Below are positions 1 through 10,428 of a DNA stretch of 64,000 nt, one piece after another. Made by a program: the position numbers and the translations under genes. Below the pieces are notes generated by a model, which was not told where the DNA came from, ran no database searches, and saw nothing but the letters and a program-made list of their open reading frames with translations. The stretch comes from Zea mays (lineage: Eukaryota > Streptophyta > Magnoliopsida > Poales > Poaceae), in contig NC_050096.1 in NCBI RefSeq assembly GCF_902167145.1, forward strand, positions 199,532,566-199,596,565, in the 5' to 3' direction. How positions within the stretch are numbered: the first letter of the stretch is position 1; each line of letters begins with the position of its first letter.

Positions 1-1395
1 GTGTTCCGCAACAAACAGGACGAGCACGGGGTGGTGACGAGGAACAAGGCTCGACTTGTGGCAAAAGGTTATGCCCAAGTCGCAGGTTTGGATTTCGAGG
101 AGACTTTTGCTCCTGTGGCTAGGCTAGAATCAATTCGTATCTTGCTAGCATATGCCGCTCACCATTCTTTCAGGTTGTTTCAAATGGATGTGAAGAGCGC
201 TTTCCTCAACGGGCCAATCAAGGAGGAGGTGTACGTGGAGCAACCCCCTGGCTTCGAGGATGAACGGTACCCCGACCATGTGTGTAAGCTCTTTAAGGCG
301 CTCTATGGACTTAAGCAAGCCCCAAGAGCATGGTATGAATGCCTTAGAGACTTTTTACTTGCTAATGCTTTCAAGGTTGGGAAGGCTGATCCAACTCTTT
401 TTACAAAGACATGTGATGGTGATTTGTTTGTGTGCCAAATTTATGTCGATGACATAATATTTGGTTCCACTAACCAAAAGTCTTGTGAAGAGTTTAGCAG
501 GGTGATGACGCAGAAATTCGAGATGTCGATGATGGGCGAGTTGAACTACTTCCTTGGGTTCCAAGTGAAGCAACTCAAGGACGGCACCTTCATCTCCCAA
601 ACGAAGTACACGCAAGATCTGCTAAAGAGGTTTGGGATGAAGGACGCCAAGCCCGCAAAGACTCCGATGGGGACCGACGGACACACCGACCTCAACAAAG
701 GAGGTAAGTCCGTTGATCAAAAAGCATACCGGTCAATGATAGGTTCTTTGCTTTACTTATGTGCTAGTAGACCGGATATTATGCTTAGCGTATGCATGTG
801 TGCTAGATTTCAATCCGATCCTAAGGAGTGTCACTTAGTGGCGGTGAAGCGAATTCTTAGATATTTGGTTGCTACGCCTTGCTTCGGGCTCTGGTATCCA
901 AAGGGGTCTACCTTTGACTTAGTTGGATACTCAGACTCCGACTATGCTGGATGTAAGGTCGATAGGAAGAGTACATCGGGGACGTGCCAATTCTTAGGAA
1001 GGTCCCTGGTGTCATGGAACTCTAAGAAACAAACCTCCGTTGCCCTATCCACCGCTGAGGCCGAGTATGTTGCCGCAGGACAGTGTTGCGCGCAACTACT
1101 TTGGATGAGGCAAACCCTCAGGGACTTTGGCTACAATCTGAGCAAAGTCCCACTCCTATGTGATAATGAGAGTGCTATCCGCATGGCGGAAAATCCTGTT
1201 GAACACAGCCGCACAAAGCACATAGACATCCGGCATCACTTTTTGAGAGACCACCAGCAAAAGGGAGATATCGAAGTGTTTCATGTTAGCACCGAGAACC
1301 AGCTAGCCGATATCTTCACTAAGCCTCTAGGTGAGAAGACCTTTTGCAGGTTGCGTAGTGAGCTAAATGTCTTAGATTCGCGGAACCTGGATTGA
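1..1395 (+). CDS. pol: Copia Pol C-terminal part: reverse transcriptase and RNase H (partial, 5' end outside window)
   Basis: An open frame of 464 codons with no internal stop, continuing from outside the window; the first codon is not the real start. It holds the reverse transcriptase, which copies element RNA to DNA in virus-like particles, with the catalytic YVDDIIFG motif near residue 150, followed by the copia RNase H with [15 protein letters not shown] near residue 313 and CDNES near residue 390. It stops at TGA after the family C-terminus (NVLDSRNLD), shared with B and C. Over this stretch it is the least damaged of the three Opie-like copies: B has a stop codon at the position where G reads CAG, and C has a compensated frameshift in RT. 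Confidence 0.95.
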   Translation: MFRNKQDEHGVVTRNKARLVAKGYAQVAGLDFEETFAPVARLESIRILLAYAAHHSFRLFQMDVKSAFLNGPIKEEVYVEQPPGFEDERYPDHVCKLFKALYGLKQAPRAWYECLRDFLLANAFKVGKADPTLFTKTCDGDLFVCQIYVDDIIFGSTNQKSCEEFSRVMTQKFEMSMMGELNYFLGFQVKQLKDGTFISQTKYTQDLLKRFGMKDAKPAKTPMGTDGHTDLNKGGKSVDQKAYRSMIGSLLYLCASRPDIMLSVCMCARFQSDPKECHLVAVKRILRYLVATPCFGLWYPKGSTFDLVGYSDSDYAGCKVDRKSTSGTCQFLGRSLVSWNSKKQTSVALSTAEAEYVAAGQCCAQLLWMRQTLRDFGYNLSKVPLLCDNESAIRMAENPVEHSRTKHIDIRHHFLRDHQQKGDIEVFHVSTENQLADIFTKPLGEKTFCRLRSELNVLDSRNLD

Positions 1396-2191
1396 ATTGT
1401 AGCATACATGTAGTTATGCTTTTGATCATGTTCCTTTTTGCATTATGTTGCTTATTATGGTGCTCAAGTTGTACAAACACTCCCTGGACCTCACAAGTCC
1501 GTTGCAAAGTGATGCACATGTGTAGGGGGAGATGTGTTACAACTTGACCCTTTGAGACTAACCATGTGCTTGAGTTTGATAATTTAGTCTCGAAGGAGGA
1601 TTGAAAGGGAAAAGGTGGACTTGGACCATGAAAGACTTCCACTGCACTCCGATGAGAGGGTAACTAATTCCAAGTTCATCTCATGAAATCTTATTGCCAT
1701 TTGCTCTTAATTGAAGACTTTGGTGAGGCAATGGGGTTAACGGGCCAAGATTGATCCCGTTTTGGTGCTTGATGCCAAAGGGGGAGAAAATAAAGGCCAA
1801 AGTGATAAATGGATCAGCTACCACTTGAGAGATTTTGAAAATAGTAGAATAGAGTTTTTGTTTTGTCAAAAGCTTTTATTGTCTCTTATTGTCTCTATTT
1901 TCAAAAGTTGGCTTCTTGTGGGGAGAAGTGTTGATTATGGGAAAAAGGGGGAGTTTTTGAAATCTTTGATCAATCTCTTTTGGAATGACTCTCTTTATAC
2001 TTCAACATGTGTGTTTGACTTAGAGATAGAGATTTGAGTTTGATTTGCAAAAACAAACCAAGTGGTGGCAAAGGATGATCCATATATGCCAAAATTGAAT
2101 AAAACCAATTTGAGTTTTTATTTAAAGTGATTTTGCACTTGTTCTAGTTGCTTTATATTGTGTTGGCATAAATCACCAAAAAGGGGGAGAT
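1396..2191 (+). other. G 3' untranslated region with repeated polypurine tracts
   Basis: Noncoding DNA between pol and the 3' LTR. It holds several purine tracts of the type AAGGGGGAG (near 1523, 1775, 1945 and 2180). The last, at about 2178-2190, lies directly before the LTR and is the likely primer for plus-strand synthesis. Multiple PPT-like copies are a described hallmark of Sireviruses. No gene is seen. Confidence 0.8.
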
Positions 2192-2439
2192 TGAAAGGGA
2201 AATGTGCCCTTGGGCCATTTCTAAGTATTTTGGTGATTGAGTGCAAACACAAGGGCCTAAATGTGAAAATATGCTCATGGATGAACAAAGTGTAAATCAC
2301 AAGTAAAGGTATGTTTCTAAGCCTTAGTACATTAGTTTTGTGTACTAACATCTTGTCTAAGTGTTAGAAACAGGAGAAAGAAGAAAAGAAAAGAAGTGGA
2401 GAGTGGCTGTGTACAGCCAAAGGCTGCTTCGGGCTGGGG

Positions 2440-2788
2440 CACCGGACTGTCCGGTGTGCACCGGACAGTGTCCGGTGCGCCAGATCAGCGCAGCGCAAAC
2501 CAGCCGCTCTCGGGTTTTTCTCCGGCGACTTCGGCTAAAATTCACCGGACTGTCCGGTGTGCACCGGACTGTCCGGTGAGCCAACGGTCGGCCGGGCCAA
2601 CGGTCGGCCGCGCGATCGGCGCGCGACACGTGGCCGAGCCAACGGTCGGAAGGGAGCACCGGACTGTCCGGTGTGCACCGGACTGTCCGGTGCGCCAGAT
2701 CTGCAACGGTCGGCAACGGTCGGCTTCGCTTTCTATGGAAACAAATCGGGCACCGGACAGTGTCCGGTGTGCACCGGACTGTCCGGTG
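2440..2788. repeat. Sirevirus palindrome array (CACCGGAC..GTCCGGTG) in G LTR U3
   Basis: Four paired clusters at 2440-2481, 2543-2578, 2657-2692 and 2751-2788, each with two head-to-head arms of CACCGGAC/GTCCGGTG around centres such as T or AGT. The palindrome is a known conserved U3 motif of Sireviruses; its function is not established. Equivalent arrays lie in the LTRs of C (about 7803-8119 and 60496-60821), B (about 9077-9402 and 16241-16573) and F (about 40976-41472 and 49137-49606). Confidence 0.85.
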
Positions 2789-2856
2789 CGCCACGAGACA
2801 GAAGGCAAAGATGGCCTTCCAGATTTGTTCCCAACGGCTCCTAGCTGCCTTGGGGC

Positions 2857-2863
2857 TATAAAA
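2857..2863 (+). promoter_or_regulatory. TATA box of G LTR
   Basis: TATAAAA within GGGGCTATAAAAGGG, just after the palindrome array, at the expected U3/R boundary. The same context occurs in every Opie-like LTR here. Confidence 0.8.
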
Positions 2864-3440
2864 GGGACCCCTTGGCGCATGGAGGAGAACACCAAGCATT
2901 CCTTGAGCACTCTTGATCACTCACACATCAATCTCGCGCACTTGTTCGACATTCTAGTGATTTGAGCTCCGTTCTAGTGTGCTAGTCTTTTGAGCTCAAG
3001 TCTGGGTCTTGTGTGTGCGTATTCGCTGTGATCTTTGTGTCGTGTGTGAGTTGCTAATCCCTCCTTTGCTCTGTGATTCTCTGTGAACATCTTTTGTAAG
3101 GGCGAGAGGCTCCAAGTTGTGGAGATTCCTCGCAAACGGGATTGAGAAAAGAAAAGCAAGAACACCGTGGTATTCAAGTTGATCATTGGATCACTTGAGA
3201 GGAGTTGAGTGCAACTCTCGTCCGTTGGGACGCCACAACGTGGAGTAGGCAAGTTTTGTACTTGGCCGAACCACGGGATAACCACTGTGTCATCTCTGTG
3301 ATTGGATTCTTGTGGTTATTGTGTTTTGACTCCTCTCTAGCCACTTGGCATAAACTGTGCTAACACCTAATCAAGTTTTGTGGCTATAAGTTTAAGTTTT
3401 TACAGGATCACCTATTCACCCCCCCCTCTAGGTGCTCTCA

Positions 3441-5076
3441 GCATCGCCATCGAGCTAGGGGTTCGGTGCCTCGACGCTCATGGTGACTCGCAGCTCGTCA
3501 TCGACCAAGTCATGAAGAACTCCCATTGCCACGACCCGAAGATGGAAGCCTACGGCGACGAGGTTCGGCGCCTGGAGGACAAGTTCTACGGGCTCGAGCT
3601 CAACCACGTCGCTCGACGATCCAACGAGACTGCGGACGAGCTGGCTAAAATAGCCTCGGGGCGGACAACGGTTCCCAGGGACGTCTTATCCCGAGACCTA
3701 CATCAACCCTCCGTCAAGACCGACGACACGCCCGAGCCCGAGGAGGCCTCGACCTAGCCGAGGCACCCTCGGCCCCCGAGGGTGAGGCACTGCGCGTCGA
3801 GGAAGAGCGGAATGGGGTCACGCCTAATCGAAACTGGCAGACCCCGTACCTGTAATATCTCCACCGAGGAGAGCTACCCCTTGACAGAGCCGAGGCTCGG
3901 CGACTGGCGTGGCGCGCCAAGTCGTTCGTCTTGCTGGGTGACAGAAAGGAGCTCTACCACCGCAGCCCCTCAGGCATCCTCCAGCGATGCATATCCATCG
4001 ACGAAGGTCAGGAGCTATTGCAAGAAATACACTCGGGGGCTTGCGGTCATCACGTAGCACCTCGGGCCCTCGTTGGAAACGCCTTCCGACAAGGTTTCTA
4101 CTGGCCAACCGCGGTGGCCGACGCCACTAGGATTGTACGCACCTGCCAAGGGTGTCAATTCTACGCAAGGCAGACGCACCTGCCTGCTCAGGCCTTGCAA
4201 ACAATACCCATCACCTGGCCGTTTGCTGTGTGGGGTCTGGACCTCGTCAGTCCCTTGCAGAAGGCACACAGGGGCTTCACGCACCCGCTGGTCGCTATCG
4301 ACAAATTCTCCAAGTGGATTGAGGTCCGACCCCTAAACAGCATCAGGTCCGAACAGGCGGTGGCGTTCTTCACCAACATCATCTATCGCTTTGGGGTCCC
4401 GAACTCCATCATCACCGACAACGACACCCAGTTCACTGGCAGGAAGTTCGTGGACTTCTGTGAGGACCACCACATCCGGGTGGACTAGGCCGCCATAGCT
4501 CACCCCATGACGAATGGGCAGGTAGAGCGTGCCAACGACATGATTCTGCAGGGACTCAAGCCGAGGATCTACAACGACCTCAACAAGTTCGGCAGGCGAT
4601 GGATGAAGGAACTCCCCTCGGTGGTCTGGAGTCTGAGGACGACGTCAAGCCGAGCCACGGGCTTCACACCGTTCTTTCTAGTCTATGGGGCCGAGGCTAT
4701 CTTGCCCACAGACTTAGAATACGGTTCCCCGAGGACAAGGGCGTACGACGACCGAAGCAACCAGACCAGCCGAGAAGACTCACTGGACCAGCTGGAAGAG
4801 GCTCGGGACATGGCCTTACTACACTCAGCAAGGTATCAGCAGTCTCTGCTACGCTACCACGCCCGAGGGGTTCGGTCCTGAGACCTCCAGGTGGGGGACT
4901 TGGTGCTTCGACTACGACAAGACGCCCAAGGGCACCATAAGCTCACTCCTCCATGGGAAGGGCCGTTCATCATCGCCAAGATTTTGAAGCCCGGAACATA
5001 CAAGCTAGCCAACAGTCAAGGCAAGGTCTACAGCAACGCTTGGAACATCCGACAGCTACGTCGCTTTTACCCTTAA
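3441..5076 (+). pseudogene. pol: A pol 3' part: second RNase H end, linker and integrase, with four nonsense codons
   Basis: The first part (to 3757) matches the end of the Tat-type second RNase H domain (GDSQLVIDQVMKNS, NETADELAKIASG). A TAG at 3755-3757 ends the linker. Integrase follows with a zinc-binding HHCC region (about 4040-4160), first catalytic Asp in WGLDLV (about 4240), second in TDNDTQF (about 4420) and the Glu in NGQVERAN (about 4520), ending in RQLRRFYP before TAA at 5074. Further stops are TAA at 3853-3855 (E reads CAA), TAG at 4486-4488 (E reads TGG) and TGA at 4879-4881 (E reads CGA). The RNase H is also cut by G. No functional product is expected. Confidence 0.9.
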
Positions 5077-7148
5077 GATGTTTTCAATTCGTTTATATGC
5101 CTCGTTCTCTTTACATACACAAATAAAGTCTAACCATCAAGGAAGGGTCAGCCTTTCCTCGGAAAAGCCCGACCCTCCCTCGGGGGCTAGAAGGGGGGAA
5201 CCCCCTCTGCGTCAAAATTTTCCTCGGAAAAAGTCTTTCAGTCAGAACGTCTTTCGCGCTTTTCGACTACTTCGATAGTGGGATCCTGAAAACGACGGAG
5301 TACATGTAAGCGGCAAGGCCGACCGAGCCGAGGGACTCCTACGCCTCCGGGATACGGATACCTCACTCATCACCTTCTGCGATAAGTAACTCACGCTCGG
5401 ATAAGCGATTCCGCTGACCGAACAAGTCTTAACGCTCGAAAACTTTTCTGCCGAAACGATTTTTCGTGCCTTCTCGACTATATCGATAACAAAATCCTGC
5501 GGACGAGTAAGAGTACACGTAAGCGGCAAGGCCGACCGAGCCGAGGAACTCCTACGCCTTCGGGATACGAATACCTCACTCATCACCTTCCGTGAAAAGT
5601 AACTCTCGCTCGGATGAGCGATTCTGCTACCGACAAACAAGTTCTGATACTCAAAACAAGGGGAAAAGAAATGCAGCTTTACAACACGACGACGGTATGT
5701 TTGGGCCTCGGCGGCCACAAAAAACATACGCATACTACAGACAAACTGATCCTGCAGGTTCAGACATCAATAGGGGGGCAGCAGCACCCTCGGCGTCGAC
5801 TCCACCTTCGGCGGAATCCGGCCCGGCCTCGGACGGTGACACGGTCGGAGGATCTCCACCTCGAAGGAAGATGTCAGCACCGCGCCTGGGCCATCGCCGC
5901 CAAGGTCCCCTCCAGGAACCCGGCCCAAGCAGACGGCTTGAGCAGCCGCTCCGTAGCCTCAGCCAGCTGACCCCCGAGGACATCATCCCGGCTCATGGCC
6001 TTGGCAGCCCGACTCTAGGGTTGGTCCCGCCAGTGGACGACCTGGCCAGGTTCCAGCCGCCGCTGCTACGCCTCCTCGGCCTGGGAAGTCCCCTGCTCCT
6101 GGGCCGACGAAGTTTTCTTCTCCAGCCGACTCCACCTCTGTCCACGCTCACACCGCTGCCTCCAGCTCCGGCTCATCGCAGAGGAGCCGAGGTTTTCCTT
6201 TAACTAAACAAGAGAAGCCTTGGGTGGCAAGGCTGACCGAGCCGAGGGACTCCTACGCCGCCGGGATATGGATACCTCACCCGTCACCTTCCGCACAGGG
6301 CAACTCACACTTGGTTAAGCGGTCCAGCTAGCCGACAGGCGAGTCCTAGTGCTCGAAACAAGGAAGAAACACAGTATTACACCCAAAATACCTAGATGTT
6401 CAGGACCCGACATCCACAATGAACAGACACCGGTACTGAAGGTGCCATTACAAACGAAACTTCAGTTCCACTCCCGCAGGTACGAACAACCCCCCACATT
6501 GGAGGGCCTGCGGGACGACAAAATTCCAGGTGGCTCGCCGCCGCCCACTCCGGCAGCAGCGACAACGACCTCCGCTCCGGGCGGCCAAACAGTAGCAGTG
6601 ATGACCTCAGGGCAGACGCTGCTGCGACAAGGTTCTCGCCCACGTCCCCACTCGAGGGGCGAGGACAAGCTATCAAAGCCAAAGAGCCGGAGGCCCGGAG
6701 CGCAGATGGCGCCGACGATCTCGTCGGCAGCGAGGCCTTCTCCGGCGGCCACCACCTCAGCACCGACGGTGGTGCTCACCCGCCCACCGGCAGATCCCCG
6801 CTCGAGTCCTCCTGGACGGGCGAGCACCGACCTCCGCGCGGAGGCGTCGTGCCAAAGCGAGGGCAGGACAACCCAAGAACACGAACGCTGCCCTAGCAGC
6901 GCACGACGTCTTGGGCAACCCCCGGTGCGCGCGGCGCAACAGCCGCCCGTACGGCGGGCAGATATCCACGCTCCGCCCAGCGGTGGGAGGTAGCACCGGA
7001 AGTTGTGCCAGAGCCAGCTGAGCCAGCGAACCAGGCATGCTGGAGCTGACGACGCTTGCGGCCGATCGGCCCCGCGTTGTCGAAGTCCGCCCCCTCCGCT
7101 AGGCCGGTGAGCGCCCTCTCCCCTGATTGCTGAAGGAGGAGGTGGCCC
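5077..7148. other. A 3' noncoding region, first part, with interspersed repeats
   Basis: About 2 kb after integrase and up to the C insertion. A block of about 85 bp (key phrase GACTCCTACGCC..GGGATACGGATACCTCACTCATCACC) occurs at about 5317-5400, 5521-5600 and 6227-6305; the first two lie in a longer unit of about 200 bp. The same arrangement is present in E (51528, 51745 and 52407). Forward ORFs here are not shared cleanly with E and look accidental. The antisense frame is annotated separately. Confidence 0.75.
6462..7148 (-). CDS. Antisense ORF of Huck-like element A, distal part (interrupted by C)
   Basis: A minus-strand frame stays open for about 690 bp from the C insertion point to a stop at 6462. 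Its last ~90 residues resemble the end of the antisense ORF of E (52632-53372): both contain ANEIVGA/ADEIVGA, PLERGRGR/PLEWGRGR, PEVI, GAEVVVAAAG and RRPSN in the same order. The proximal part is on the other side of C (61114-61383). I do not recognise the protein; it is rich in Ala, Gly, Arg and Ser, as expected for GC-rich DNA, so the long frame could be compositional. Additional and antisense ORFs are known in Tat-lineage elements. Confidence 0.4.
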   Translation of the reverse strand, partial: GPPPPSAIRGEGAHRPSGGGGLRQRGADRPQASSAPACLVRWLSWLWHNFRCYLPPLGGAWISARRTGGCCAARTGGCPRRRALLGQRSCSWVVLPSLWHDASARRSVLARPGGLERGSAGGRVSTTVGAEVVAAGEGLAADEIVGAICAPGLRLFGFDSLSSPLEWGRGREPCRSSVCPEVITATVWPPGAEVVVAAAGVGGGEPPGILSSRRPSNVGGCSYLREWN

Positions 7149-8360
7149 TGAGAGCACCTAGAGGGGGGTGAATAGGTGATCCTGTAAAAAACTTAACACT
7201 TAAGGCCACAAAACTTGATTAAGAGTTAGCACAATGAAATCAAGTGGTTATAGGAGATCTCTTGTGAAATACAATAGACACAGTGAGAACAAGCACAAGA
7301 GACACGAGGATTTATCCCGTGGTTCGGCCAAGTACAAAACTTGCCTACTCCACGTTGTGGCGTCCCAACGGACGAGGGTTGCACTCAACCCCTCTCAAGT
7401 GATCCAATGATCAACTTGAATACCACGGTGTTCTTCTTTCTTTACTCTTTCCCGCTTGTGAGGAATCTCCACAACTTGGAGTCTCTCACCCTTACAATAA
7501 GAATCAAAGTGAAGGCACTAGAGTAAGGGAGGGAAGCAACACACTCAAATCCACAACAAATACGCACACACACAGCCAAGAATTGAGCTCAAATGAGTAT
7601 CACAAAGTTCACCACTAGAACAGAGCTCAAATCTCTAAGAATGTCAAACGAGTGCGCAAAGTCGGAGTGAGAATGATCAAGAATGCTCAAAGTGTGCTTG
7701 GTGGTTCCTCCATGCGCCTAGGGGTCCTTTTTATAGCCCCAAGGCAGCTAGGAGTCGTTGAGAGCATTCCAGGAAGGCAATTCTTGCCTTCTGTCGACTG
7801 GCGCACCGGACAGTCCGGTGCACCACCAGACACTGTCAGGTGTGGATTTCTTTCCTATTTTGGCACAACCGACCGTTGAATATTTGGAGCCGTTGGCGCA
7901 CCAGACACTGTCCGGTGCCCCCTTCAGACCGTTGGCCCGGCCACGCGTCACGCGCGGATTGCGCGGCTGACCGTTGGCTCACCGGACAGTCCGGTGCACA
8001 CCGGACAGTCCGGTGAATTTTAGCCGTACGCCGCCGACGAATTCCCGAGAGCGGCCTTTTCACCAGAACCAGCTTGGCGCACCGAACACTGTCCGGTGCA
8101 CCACCGGACAGTGCGGTGCACCTAGACTGAGCAGAGTCTTGGCTGCTCGAGCCAAGACTTTTCCAATTGTATTTTCTCTGATTCTAGCACTTAGACAAAT
8201 ATGTTAGTACACAAAAACCAATGTACTAAGTCTAGAATAATACCTTTGTATTGATTTGCATTTTGTCCAACCTTTGGCATATACACATTCCCTTAATGTG
8301 TGTTGGGCACTTAATCACCAAAATCTTATAGAAATGGCCCAAGGGCACATTTCCCTTTCA
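7149..8360 (-). repeat. C 3' LTR (1212 bp)
   Basis: On the plus strand it starts TGAGAGCACCTAGAGG and ends TTTCCCTTTCA. It pairs with the right LTR at 59843-61061. The palindrome array lies at about 7803-8119 and the TATA box at 7728-7735. Several palindrome arms are eroded by point changes compared with the 5' LTR. Confidence 0.95.
7728..7735 (-). promoter_or_regulatory. TATA box of C 3' LTR
   Basis: TATAAAAA on the minus strand in the same GGGGCTATAAAA context as the other Opie-like LTRs. Confidence 0.7.
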
Positions 8361-8423
8361 ATCTCCCCCTTTTTTGGTGATTTATGCCAACACAACAAAA
8401 AGCAACTAAAAGAAGTGCAACAT
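8361..8423 (-). other. C polypurine tract and start of 3' untranslated region
   Basis: Read on the minus strand, the purine run AAAAAAGGGGGAGAT (8361-8375) lies directly before the C 3' LTR and is its plus-strand primer site. Only 63 bp separate this LTR from the LTR of B, which inserted at AACAT (8419-8423). Confidence 0.85.
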
Positions 8424-9639
8424 TGAGAGCACCTAGAGGGGGGGGGTGAATAGGTGATCCTGTAAAACTCAAAACTTAAGCCACAAAACTTGGTTAAGTG
8501 TTAGCACAATAATCACCAAGTGGCTAGAGAGGAGTCTCAACAAAACACAACCACAGAGATATCAATCACAGAAATGGCATAGTGGTTTATCCCGTGGTTC
8601 GGCCAAGACCAACGCTTGCCTACTCCACGTTGTGGCGTCCCAACGGACGAGGGTTGCAATCAACCCCTCTCAAGCGGTCCAAAGACCCACTTGAATACCA
8701 CGGTGTTTTGCTTTGCTTTTCTTAATCCCGTTTGCGAGGAATCTCCACAACTTGGAGTCTCTCGCCCTTACAAAGATGTTCACAAAGAAGCACGGAGCAA
8801 GGGAGGGATTAGCAACTCACACAAGACACAAAGATCACAGCAAATACGCACACACAAGACCCAGACTTGAGCTCAAGAGACTAGCACACTAGAACGGAGC
8901 TCAAATCACTAGAATGTCGAACAAGTGCGCAAGATTGGAGTGTGAGTGATCAAGAGTGCTCTAGGAATGCTTGGTTTTCTCCTCCATGCGCCTAGGGGTC
9001 CCTTTTATAGCCCCAAGGCAGCTAGGAGCCGTTGAGAGCAATCTGGGAAGGCTGATCTTGCCTTCTGTCGACTGGCGCACCGGACATGTCCGGTGCCCGA
9101 TTTCTTTCCATAAACGGCGCAGTCGACCGTTGGCAGCCTGAGAGCCGTTGGCGCACCGGACATGTCCGGTGCACACCGGACAGTCCGGTGCCTTCTTCTA
9201 ACCGTTGGCTCGGCCACGTGTCCCGCGCAGATTGCGCGGCCGACCGTTGGCCCGGCCGACCGTTGGCTCACCAGACAGTCCGGTGCACACCGGATAGTCC
9301 GGTGAATTATAGCCGTACACCGCCGTCGAAGTCCCGAGAGCAGCCATTTTGCTCGAGCCAGCCTGGCGCACCGGACACTATCCGGTGCACCACCGGACAG
9401 TCCGGTGCTCCCAGACTGAGCAGATTTTTGGCTGCTCGAGCCAAGACCTTTCCAATCGGATTTTTCCTGTTTCCAGCACTTAGACACAATACATTAGTCT
9501 CTAAAACAATGTACTAAGTCCGAGAAACATACCTTTATCCTTGATTTGCACTTTGTCCATCATTTTACTCTTAGGCACTTGTGTTGGACACTAAATCACC
9601 AAAATACTTAGAAATGGCCAAGGGCACATTTCCCTTTCA
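8424..9639 (-). repeat. B 3' LTR (1216 bp)
   Basis: Starts TGAGAGCACCTAGAGG and ends TTTCCCTTTCA on the plus strand, matching 15586-16803. Palindromes in about 9077-9402 include CACCGGACATGTCCGGTG, with an AT centre. The PPT follows at 9640 (ATCTCCCCCTTTTT on the plus strand). Confidence 0.95.
9003..9009 (-). promoter_or_regulatory. TATA box of B 3' LTR
   Basis: TATAAAA on the minus strand, conserved GGGGCTATAAAAGGG context. Confidence 0.75.
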
Positions 9640-10428
9640 ATCTCCCCCTTTTTGGTGATTTATGCCAACACAGCATAAAGCAAGTAGAACAAGTATAAAA
9701 TCAATTCAACTAAGAACTCAAAGTTGTTTTGAATCAAACTTGACATATATGGATCACTCTATGCCACCACTTGGTTTGTTTTTGCAAATCAAACTCAAAT
9801 TTCTATCTCTAAGTCAAACACACATGTTAAGACATAAAGAGAGTCATTCCATGAGAAATTGATTCAAGATTTCAAAAAAACTCCCCTTTTTCCCATAATC
9901 AACATTTCTCCCCACAAGAAGCCAACTTTTGACAAGAGAGACAATAAAAGAGTTTTGACAAACCAAAAGCTCTATTCTACTATTTTCAAAATTTCTCAAG
10001 TGGTAGCTGATCCATTTATCGCTTTGGCCTTTATTTTCTCCCCCTTTGGCATGAAGCACCAAAACGGGATTAATCTTGGCCCATGAACCCCATTGCCTCA
10101 CCAAAATCTTCAATAAGAATACAAAGGCATTAAGAGTACATGAGATGAACTTGGAATAAGTTACCCTCTCATCGGAGTGCAGTGGAAGTCTTTCATGGTC
10201 CAAGTCCACCTTTTCCCTTTCAAACCTCCTTCGAGACTAAATCATCAAACTCAAGCACATGGTTAGTCTCAAAGGGTCAAGTTGTAACACATCTCCCCCT
10301 AAATATGTGCATCACTTTGCAACGGACTTGTGAGGTCCAGGGAGTGTTTGTACAACTTGAGCACCATTATTAAGCAACAAAATGCATAAGGAACATGATC
10401 AAGGGCATAAACACATGTATGTTATAAA
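9640..10428 (-). other. B 3' untranslated region with multiple polypurine tracts
   Basis: Noncoding stretch between the end of pol and the 3' LTR. PPT-like tracts on the minus strand lie at about 9641-9653 (the functional position), 9888 and 10034-10045 (the CTCCCCCTTTGGCAT block), matching the Sirevirus multi-PPT pattern. No gene is seen. Confidence 0.8.

Larger units (their letters stand above)
1..3440 (+). mobile_element. Element G: 3' part of an Opie-like Sirevirus (Ty1/copia), cut by the window edge
   Basis: A plus-strand copia element enters from outside the window and ends at 3440. It shows the end of pol, a 3' untranslated region with several purine tracts, and a complete 3' LTR. The sequence immediately after 3440 is the second RNase H region of a Huck-like gypsy element (A), so G is inserted in A. 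The first five bases after the LTR are GCATC; the matching target-site copy must lie upstream of the window and cannot be checked. The pol protein is close to those of B and C, so all three belong to one family; the Opie label is from memory of maize LTR sequences. Confidence 0.9.
2192..3440 (+). repeat. G 3' LTR (1249 bp, Opie-like)
   Basis: It starts TGAAAGGGAAATG just after the PPT and ends GGTGCTCTCA at 3440, giving TG...CA termini. It matches the reverse complement of the B and C LTRs along its length. U3 holds an array of palindromes with CACCGGAC/GTCCGGTG arms, and a TATA box lies at 2857. The end in CACCCCCCCCTCTAGG is the G-run seen at the edge of the other Opie-like LTRs. Confidence 0.92.
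3441..7148 (+). mobile_element. Element A, left visible part: Huck-like Ty3/gypsy (Tat type), broken
   Basis: The oldest layer. It begins mid-way through the second RNase H domain where G inserted, runs through integrase to 5076 and into 3' noncoding DNA, and is interrupted at 7148 by C (TSD GGCCC at 7144-7148 and 61062-61066). It resumes at 61067 and reaches its 3' LTR at 63275. Its sequence closely parallels E throughout, which allows lesions to be recognised by comparison. The 5' half lies outside the window. Confidence 0.88.

Noticed and set aside
2440..2788. Regular CACCGGAC..GTCCGGTG repeats considered as a CRISPR-like array or a novel palindrome system
   Set aside because: Spacing is irregular, there are no unique spacers, and the motif is the known Sirevirus LTR palindrome, present at the same place in every Sirevirus LTR here.
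2357..2965. Repetitive HRTVRCTPD-type frames within Sirevirus LTRs
   Set aside because: They are translations of the palindrome array, appear in all LTRs on both strands, and are not genes.
3441..3757. Captured host RNase H gene fragment
   Set aside because: It matches the second RNase H of E almost residue for residue and continues into gypsy integrase, so it is retrotransposon pol.
5592..6203. 203-codon plus-strand ORF in the 3' region of A
   Set aside because: The equivalent region of E does not keep this frame; Pro/Arg/Ser-rich composition points to chance in GC-rich DNA.
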